NCBI GenBank assembly: GCA_014377055.1
Contig: JACMQJ010000544.1
Coordinates: 1-11,116 of the forward strand
Length of the DNA: 11,116 nt
DNA from: Candidatus Sericytochromatia bacterium
GTDB lineage: Bacteria > Cyanobacteriota > Sericytochromatia > UBA7694 > JACMQJ01
Direction: 5' to 3'
Part shown: positions 6,491 to 11,116 of the stretch, piece by piece
Layout of the letters: each line of letters starts with the position of its first letter
Numbering within the stretch: position 1 is the stretch's first letter
Program-made: the position numbers and the translations under genes
The notes under the pieces: generated by a model
The model's database searches: none
The model's input: the letters and a program-made list of their open reading frames with translations, nothing else
Told to the model about the DNA's origin: nothing

Positions 6491-7047
6491 ATTTTAAATA
6501 TCTCTGAGTTTTTATACTCTTGATGTGTGATTTGATAAACAATTAGGTTAACGTATCGATCGTATAATAATTCAGCTTTTTCTAAACACTCAACTTCTTT
6601 TAAACCAAGCCTAATTGGAATGGATCTGCTTTTGTTATTATGCTCACCACATCTAATTATTATCTTTTTAAGATTAAATTCTTTAAATGTGTAATCTATG
6701 ACAAATTTACAAGCTTTAGTTATAAGCCCATAACCTTGAAACGATTGACCAATCCAGTATCCTATGGCTGTTTCTTCTGTTTCCCATTTTATCTCATGCA
6801 AGCCTATTGTTCCTGCAAGTTGGTTTTTATACCATATTCCTAAATCAAAAGCTTTATTCCCATTGTATTTTTCAATAGTTCCATTAATAAAATCAAGAGT
6901 ATCATCAACTGTTTTTACATTATCTAGCCATGGTAGCCATTGCCTTAAATAAGTCCTATTTTGCTCGGTTAATTGAAAAAGTGCATCAGCATCATACTTT
7001 TCTAACGATTTTAATTCTATATTATCATCAAGTTTAAAATAGATCAT
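6487..7047 (-). CDS. GNAT N-acetyltransferase, RimJ/RimL type
   Basis: This 186-residue protein of the Acetyltransf_3 (RimJ/RimL) subgroup transfers acetyl from acetyl-CoA, in known members often to the N-terminus of a ribosomal protein. Seen: YLRQWLPWLDNV (33-44), a hallmark of RimL-like proteins; GTIGLHEI (79-86); IGYWIG (95-100); the acetyl-CoA loop QGYGLITKA (104-112); and NNKSRSIPIRLGLKE (137-151). The true substrate is unknown, since the subgroup also includes small-molecule and antibiotic acetyltransferases. The gene begins 50 bp downstream of tRNA-Leu on the same strand, with no obvious terminator between, so it may be transcribed from the tRNA promoter. No clear Shine-Dalgarno precedes the ATG. 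Its TGA overlaps the next gene's ATG. Confidence 0.87.
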   Translation of the reverse strand: MIYFKLDDNIELKSLEKYDADALFQLTEQNRTYLRQWLPWLDNVKTVDDTLDFINGTIEKYNGNKAFDLGIWYKNQLAGTIGLHEIKWETEETAIGYWIGQSFQGYGLITKACKFVIDYTFKEFNLKKIIIRCGEHNNKSRSIPIRLGLKEVECLEKAELLYDRYVNLIVYQITHQEYKNSEIFKI

Positions 7048-7097
7048 ATTTTTTGATTGTTTGGGTAAAATATTTTTGATTTGATTTTTTCAAGATA

Positions 7098-7178
7098 TGG
7101 GGATGGAGAGACTTGAACTCTCATGGATTTCTCCGCCACCCCCTCAAGATGGTGCGTCTGCCATTTCGCCACATCCCC
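7098..7178 (-). tRNA. tRNA-Leu (anticodon GAG)
   Basis: The minus strand folds as a class II tRNA of 81 nt. The acceptor stem is GGGGATG (7178-7172) with CATCCCC, and the discriminator base is A (7098). There is a D-arm with GCGAAATGGCAGACGC. The anticodon stem CCATC/GGTGG contains one T-G pair, and the loop TTGAGGG has anticodon GAG at 7145-7143. The variable arm is GGA-GAAA-TCC. The T-arm is GAGAG-TTCAAGT-CTCTC. A discriminator A and a long variable arm fit leucine. It reads CUC and CUU. The next bases are TATC, so CCA is not encoded and must be added by the CCA-adding enzyme. Confidence 0.95.
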
Positions 7179-7183
7179 ATATT

Positions 7184-7234
7184 TGATTTGTAATACTTTT
7201 GATTAAATTTCTCTAAACTGGATATTACAAATCA
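7184..7234. repeat. Perfect 12-bp inverted repeat between tRNA-Leu and its promoter
   Basis: tgatttgtaata (7184-7195) and tattacaaatca (7223-7234) are exact reverse complements, 27 nt apart. One arm ends next to the predicted -10 element and covers the likely start site. The other lies 5 nt from the tRNA 5' end. It may fold as a hairpin in the tRNA precursor leader or serve as a protein-binding site; both roles are inference. Confidence 0.5.
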
Positions 7235-7235
7235 T

Positions 7236-7264
7236 AGAATAGCATAATGTTTTTTTATATACAA
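7236..7264 (-). promoter_or_regulatory. Probable promoter of tRNA-Leu (and possibly the genes after it)
   Basis: On the minus strand TTGTAT (7264-7259) and TATTCT (7241-7236) are 17 bp apart, and the -10 is preceded by TGC, an extended -10 feature. The predicted start is near 7229, about 50 nt before the tRNA. It lies between grxD and the tRNA, separating their transcription. Confidence 0.55.
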
Positions 7265-7299
7265 GAACTCTTTAAAATTTTCTTAACGTTTCTTTATAT

Positions 7300-7324
7300 A
7301 AAGCTTAGTATTTTACTAAGCTTT
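7300..7324 (-). terminator. Perfect 11-bp hairpin overlapping the grxD stop codon, possible terminator
   Basis: aaagcttagta (7300-7310) and tactaagcttt (7314-7324) are exact reverse complements with a 3-nt loop. The arm nearer the gene includes the last grxD codons and its TAG (7318-7316). What follows on the minus strand is TATATAAAG, not a clean T-run, so this is either a weak intrinsic terminator or an mRNA 3'-end stabilising hairpin. The 12-bp palindrome ctttatataaag (7292-7303) overlaps its far arm. Confidence 0.5.
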
Positions 7325-7633
7325 AACACCAAGCTTTTTTTGTAATTCTCCGCTTTCGTACATTTCCATAGTTATGTCACAACCACCAATTAGCTCTCCA
7401 TCAATAAAAACTTGTGGTGATGTTGGCCATCCATAAACTTCTCTTAAGTTGTTAAGAATATTTGGATGATCATCATAAATATTAACTGAAGCAAATTTAA
7501 CATCCAAGTCTTCAAGTATACCTGCAACTCTAGCTGAAAAACCACACTGTGGCATATCAGGTGTACCTTTCATAAAAACAGCAACTTTATTCTTTTCTAC
7601 AGTATCTTTAACCAACTGCTTTAAATCTTCCAT
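7316..7633 (-). CDS. grxD: Monothiol glutaredoxin, Grx4/Grx5 type
   Basis: This 105-residue CGFS glutaredoxin binds a bridging [2Fe-2S] cluster with glutathione. It carries or delivers Fe-S clusters in the cytoplasm, often together with BolA. Seen: the glutathione-binding lysine in FMKGTPDMPQCGFS with K22, active-site C30-G31-F32-S33, WPTSPQVFIDGE (69-80), and GGCDI (83-87). The family usually reads WPTIPQ or WPTFPQ, so Ser at that position is a mild deviation. Length is typical of a single-domain member. The start is well supported by AGGAGG (plus positions 7639-7644), 5 nt before the ATG, the strongest ribosome binding site in the window. It appears to be a single-gene unit, ending in a hairpin that overlaps its stop codon. 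No bolA homologue is adjacent. Confidence 0.95.
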   Translation of the reverse strand: MEDLKQLVKDTVEKNKVAVFMKGTPDMPQCGFSARVAGILEDLDVKFASVNIYDDHPNILNNLREVYGWPTSPQVFIDGELIGGCDITMEMYESGELQKKLGVKA

Positions 7634-7826
7634 AATTTCCTCCTAGCATTCATTCAATACAATTATTTTATCTAAATAATTTCAATAAAAAAATTTATTT
7701 ATAATAATTATTCTATTGTTTGATATATTTTATTTTTATGAGTCTATTATATGCTAGCTTTTAATCTTTGAGTTATTTATAAATGAAGTTAAATTTATGT
7801 AAAACTATCATTTTTGTGAGCAAAAT

Positions 7827-7832
7827 TATAAT
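7827..7832 (+). promoter_or_regulatory. Possible -10 element of the M23 peptidase gene
   Basis: TATAAT at 7827-7832 predicts a start near 7839 and a leader of about 50 nt. No good -35 is seen 16-18 bp upstream. Alternatively TTGATA (7720-7725) with TATTAT (7745-7750) has a long 19-bp spacer. Neither is compelling in this AT-rich 255-bp gap. Confidence 0.3.
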
Positions 7833-7888
7833 ACAATAAAAACTCTATTACATATTTTATTTTTCAAGGAAATTATTTTTTATAAATA

Positions 7889-8695
7889 ATGTTAAAAATG
7901 GACTTAAAATTTTATTCTGCTTTTGTTATCTCATCAATAGTTTTTTTTAGTAGTGCAACATCTGAATCTAGTCAGCAAATTAGATGGGTCAGACCTGTAG
8001 AAGGAACTGTATCTAACTCTTTTGGTCATGGGTATGGGTTTTATGGATATTATAGAGCAGGTCACACAGGAATAGATATTAAGGCAAAAGTTGGTACAAA
8101 AGTTTTGGCTGTTGATAATGGAGTTGTCAAATTTGTAAAAACTAAGCGTAATATGCGTTATGGTAATTATATTGTTATACAACATCCAAATGGATTATGT
8201 ACTTTATATGGACATTTGCAAAAAGTATTGGTAAAACTAAATCAAGTAGTCAAACAATCAGATATAGTAGGAATGACAGGTGTTTCAGGATTGGCAAGTT
8301 ATCCTCATATACATTTTGAGGTAATAGATAGAGTACCTGTAAGAGATGGAGCTTGGGGTTACAACTATATCTGTAAATTACAACGTATTACCAACAAATC
8401 AGAAAAAGATAAAAATTCTATGTTAAGCAAGCAAATATATGATTTGGTGCCATTAACCGAAATAAAAGAAAAGTTTAGTTTTATGAATGTAGATCATAAA
8501 GAGATCAAACATTTTTATCGTATGAGAAAAGGTCATTGTATTGAAGAATCTATAAATCCTTTGGTTTATTATAATCCAGAAAAATATTTACCAAAATATG
8601 AACATTCTGATATGCCCGATTTTAATTCTATGCGCAGAAGTAGGAATAGAATTATTTCATCAAAATTAAAAGCTATTCACCCAGATCCAGAATAA
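7889..8695 (+). CDS. Secreted M23-family metallopeptidase (LytM/peptidoglycan endopeptidase)
   Basis: This 268-residue protein has an N-terminal hydrophobic stretch (7-24) ending SSATS, a likely signal peptide. An M23 domain (about 33-150) follows. Zinc ligands are present: H59 and D63 in HTGID, the catalytic H109 in LYGHL, and H140-I-H142 in YPHIHFE, so it should be an active zinc endopeptidase cutting peptidoglycan cross-links rather than a degenerate EnvC/NlpD-type activator. There is no LysM or coiled coil before the domain. About 115 basic, Tyr/Met-containing residues follow it and match nothing I recognise. The start could be Met1 or Met4. The nearest Shine-Dalgarno-like AAGGA (7866-7870) is 18 nt from Met1, unusually far. 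It converges with the RND pump gene and is otherwise isolated. Confidence 0.9.
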   Translation: MLKMDLKFYSAFVISSIVFFSSATSESSQQIRWVRPVEGTVSNSFGHGYGFYGYYRAGHTGIDIKAKVGTKVLAVDNGVVKFVKTKRNMRYGNYIVIQHPNGLCTLYGHLQKVLVKLNQVVKQSDIVGMTGVSGLASYPHIHFEVIDRVPVRDGAWGYNYICKLQRITNKSEKDKNSMLSKQIYDLVPLTEIKEKFSFMNVDHKEIKHFYRMRKGHCIEESINPLVYYNPEKYLPKYEHSDMPDFNSMRRSRNRIISSKLKAIHPDPE

Positions 8696-8703
8696 TAAAA
8701 GAA

Positions 8704-8741
8704 GGGTTGGATGTACCTGACTAATCAAATACGTCCAACCC
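8704..8741. terminator. Hairpin between convergent genes, probable bidirectional terminator
   Basis: gggttggatgta (8704-8715) and tacgtccaaccc (8730-8741) pair over 12 bp around a 14-nt loop. The single non-Watson-Crick position is U-G in plus-strand RNA and A-C in minus-strand RNA. Toward the minus-strand gene's exit the hairpin is followed by TTCTTTTATTATT, a U-rich tail. The plus direction has no immediate T-run. It sits 20 bp after the RND pump stop and 8 bp after the peptidase stop. Confidence 0.6.
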
Positions 8742-8761
8742 AATCATCATATCGTAAACAA

Positions 8762-11116
8762 TTATTTTTTGGAAGAAATCACACTTATCTCAGGTTTCTT
8801 AATCTCTTCAACTCTTAAATTAACTAGCTCATTTTCATAATCTGATTCATCATGAATTGATTCATTATCAGATTCAATAGGATCAAGATCATCAATCTCA
8901 TTGTTAGGTTGTTGATTTATTTTGATATGTGAAACTCTACCAAGCCAACCAATAAAATCATCCATCAAAGTATAAAAAACAGGTATTATTATTAAAGATA
9001 ACATTGCCGAAGTAATCAAACCACCAATGACAGCAACAGCTAGAGGAGCTCTACCCTCAGAGCCAGGTGTTAATCTGAGAGCTGTCGGAGTCATACCAGC
9101 AATCATTGCAACAGTTGTCATAACGATTGGTCTAAATCTTACAGGCCCTGCTTTTAATAATGCCTTATTTCTTTCCATACCTGTTTTTCTTAATGTAATA
9201 GTATAATCAACAAGCAAGATTGAATTTTTTGTTACCAGTCCCATCAGCATAACAATACCAATCATTGACATCATACTTAAGTCATCATTGGTGATAAATA
9301 AACCTAAGAATGCTCCAACAAAAGATAAAGGTAAAGCCATCATAATTGTAAAAGGATGGGCAAAGTTTTCAAACTGTGTTGCTAAAATAATATAGATAAA
9401 TACTACAGCTAAGAATAAAGCTGTTAGAAGATTGCCAAATGCTTCTTGCATATTTTCAGCATCACCCTTAAAAGTATATTTAACATTAGCTGGTAATTTC
9501 ATTTCTTTTAAATATTTTTCCACTGGATTAATCAAATCACTTGTAGATACACCACTGAGAGTATTTGCATAAACTAGTATTTGTCTTTGTCTATCATAAC
9601 GATTAATAGCTGTAGGACCATTACTAAATTTGATTGAAGAAATTGCTTCCAAAGGAACAACTCCACCTTTATCAGTAGGAATATTTAAATTTTTTATCCT
9701 GTTAAGATTGTATCTATCAGCATCTTCAAGTCTAACTCTAATATTTACATCGGTATTACCAACGTGCATCTTTGAAGGTGTATCGCCAAAAGTAGCTGTC
9801 CTGAGAGTTGAAGCAATTGAATTGGCAGCAACACCCAACAAGGCAGCTTTGTTATGATCTATATTAATATTTATTTCAGTTTGCGGAGTACCAGCGGATG
9901 TATTTGTATCTGTTACTATCGGTAACGAATGAAGTTTTGCAACTATTTTATCCGCAATTCCTTGTAACTCGTCAAGATCTTCACCTGTTAGAGATAAATT
10001 CATTGAATAATTACCACTACCATCATCGACTGCACGCATTTCTTTAAAGCTGATCAATGCTCCAGGAATATTATGTACAAGTTTACGTAATCTATCCTGA
10101 ATAACAAATTGACTATCTTTTCTTCCTTCTTTTTTACTATGCAGTGTCACAGCGACACTACCAACGTCAGTTTTACCACTTTGATTACCTGCTGTAACCA
10201 ATGTTTCTTTGATTATTTTGTCTGTACTTACTCGTTTGGCAATCTCGTTTAAAACAGAAGCGGTTTGATTAAGAGTACTTCCAGAAGCCATTTGAACAGC
10301 TATAGAAAACTCATCCCGATCATTTTTTGGTACAAAACCTTTTGGTAATAATATTGCCAGCGGAATACTACCAGCAAAAACAATAACTACGACAATAATA
10401 CTAATAACTCTATGTTTTAAGGCATAGGCTAATATTTTTTGATAAGTTGCTGCTATTCCTTTAATTTCATCTTCGTCATGTTTGTGTTTTGGAGGTCTCA
10501 AAAAATATGCTGCAAGCATTGGGGTCAGAGTTCTAGCTACTAGTAATGAAACTAATACAGCAAAAGCAACTGTTAAACCAAACTGCTTAAAAAATTGTCC
10601 AATAATACCACTCATAAATCCGACAGGTATAAATACAGCAACAATTGATAAAGTAGTCGCTACTACAGCGAGTCCTATTTCATTAGTGGCATTAATAGCT
10701 GCTGAATAAGGATCTTCACCAAGCTCCATTTTACGATAAATATTTTCTAAATCAACAACCGCATCATCAACCAAAATACCTACAACCAGTGACAGAGCCA
10801 TTAAACTCATCATGTTTAAGCTAAAATTCATGACATACATCAAAGTAAAAGTTGATATAACCGATGATGGTATAGCAGTTGCAGCAATTAATGTACCACC
10901 AATAGTTCTTAAAAAGATAAATATAACACTAACAGCTAATATTGCACCTACAACTAGCTCATCTATAGCAGCATCTTTTGATTCCTTAATAAATTTAGAA
11001 GTATCAAATGAAACAGCAACTGTCATACCAGGTGGTAATATCTCTTTCATTTTATCAAACTGAGCATTTAATCCATCAATTACATCAACAACATTTGCAC
11101 CTGATTGCTTTTGTAC
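8762..11116 (-). CDS. RND efflux transporter permease subunit, HAE1/AcrB-like (partial, N-terminus beyond right edge)
   Basis: The frame is open from the right edge to TAA at 8764-8762, giving 784 codons. The 22 codons before the internal Met at 11050 (reading VQKQSGANVVDVIDGLNAQF) are family sequence, so that Met is not the start and roughly 250 N-terminal residues are missing. This inner-membrane, proton-driven trimeric pump exports drugs or other hydrophobic compounds with a periplasmic adaptor and an outer-membrane channel. The proton-relay pair in TM4, GILVDDAVVD, matches AcrB D407/D408. TM10 has GLVTKNSILLVDY, whose Lys matches AcrB K940. RFRPIVMTTVAMIAG matches the conserved TM11 region. 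After the last membrane helix there is a tail of about 52 residues with 15 Asp/Glu, longer and more acidic than usual. Adaptor and outer-membrane genes are not in the window but could lie to the right. Substrate unknown. Confidence 0.95.
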   Translation of the reverse strand, partial: VQKQSGANVVDVIDGLNAQFDKMKEILPPGMTVAVSFDTSKFIKESKDAAIDELVVGAILAVSVIFIFLRTIGGTLIAATAIPSSVISTFTLMYVMNFSLNMMSLMALSLVVGILVDDAVVDLENIYRKMELGEDPYSAAINATNEIGLAVVATTLSIVAVFIPVGFMSGIIGQFFKQFGLTVAFAVLVSLLVARTLTPMLAAYFLRPPKHKHDEDEIKGIAATYQKILAYALKHRVISIIVVVIVFAGSIPLAILLPKGFVPKNDRDEFSIAVQMASGSTLNQTASVLNEIAKRVSTDKIIKETLVTAGNQSGKTDVGSVAVTLHSKKEGRKDSQFVIQDRLRKLVHNIPGALISFKEMRAVDDGSGNYSMNLSLTGEDLDELQGIADKIVAKLHSLPIVTDTNTSAGTPQTEININIDHNKAALLGVAANSIASTLRTATFGDTPSKMHVGNTDVNIRVRLEDADRYNLNRIKNLNIPTDKGGVVPLEAISSIKFSNGPTAINRYDRQRQILVYANTLSGVSTSDLINPVEKYLKEMKLPANVKYTFKGDAENMQEAFGNLLTALFLAVVFIYIILATQFENFAHPFTIMMALPLSFVGAFLGLFITNDDLSMMSMIGIVMLMGLVTKNSILLVDYTITLRKTGMERNKALLKAGPVRFRPIVMTTVAMIAGMTPTALRLTPGSEGRAPLAVAVIGGLITSAMLSLIIIPVFYTLMDDFIGWLGRVSHIKINQQPNNEIDDLDPIESDNESIHDESDYENELVNLRVEEIKKPEISVISSKK

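Noticed and set aside
8762..11050. RND pump starting at the Met at 11050
   Set aside because: Codons upstream to the window edge are in frame and encode conserved RND sequence, so this Met is internal.
10482..11063. Two plus-strand open frames of 75-83 residues
   Set aside because: They are antisense to conserved transmembrane segments of the RND pump and have no independent coding signal.

Overview
This is an AT-rich stretch from a Gram-negative (diderm) bacterium. Evidence for the outer membrane is a lipid A gene (lpxB), an RND efflux pump and several secreted proteins. All genes read as intact ordinary chromosomal genes. There is no transposase, integrase, phage gene, CRISPR array or toxin-antitoxin pair. 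The lineage cannot be fixed from the sequence alone and signals are mixed. An Rsm22/METTL17-type protein would suit an alphaproteobacterium. The wording of LpxB, aspartate-semialdehyde dehydrogenase and the RND pump reminded me of the cyanobacterial/Melainabacteria side. The tRNA gene does not encode its CCA end.

Layout. Left block, minus strand (1-2278): an Rsm22-family protein, then a small secreted protein resembling the end of a DUF4139 protein, then lpxB running off the left edge. A 300-bp divergent intergenic region (2279-2578) holds a roughly 120-bp imperfect inverted repeat, a second 15-bp dyad and a probable promoter. Then comes a plus-strand peptide-type solute-binding protein (2579-4180). 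Its end overlaps, tail to tail, the end of asd.

Centre block, minus strand (4172-7633), in transcription order: grxD (monothiol glutaredoxin), tRNA-Leu(GAG) with its own likely promoter, a RimJ/RimL-type acetyltransferase, an SDR oxidoreductase, tadA and asd. Acetyltransferase, SDR and tadA are tightly coupled (ATGA overlap, then TAAATG). Right block: a plus-strand M23 metallopeptidase (7889-8695) converges on a minus-strand RND efflux permease (8762 to the right edge, N-terminus missing), with a shared hairpin between them.

The genes serve translation (Rsm22, tRNA-Leu, TadA), the cell envelope (LpxB, M23 peptidase, RND pump, solute-binding protein), amino-acid synthesis (Asd) and Fe-S handling (GrxD; the Rsm22 protein carries a probable Fe-S cysteine set). 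I found no convincing new multi-gene system. The most distinctive observations are small: an 11-bp tandem duplication that creates a four-codon relay ORF before lpxB, the inverted repeats in the 2279-2578 region, and a perfect 12-bp inverted repeat between the tRNA and its promoter.
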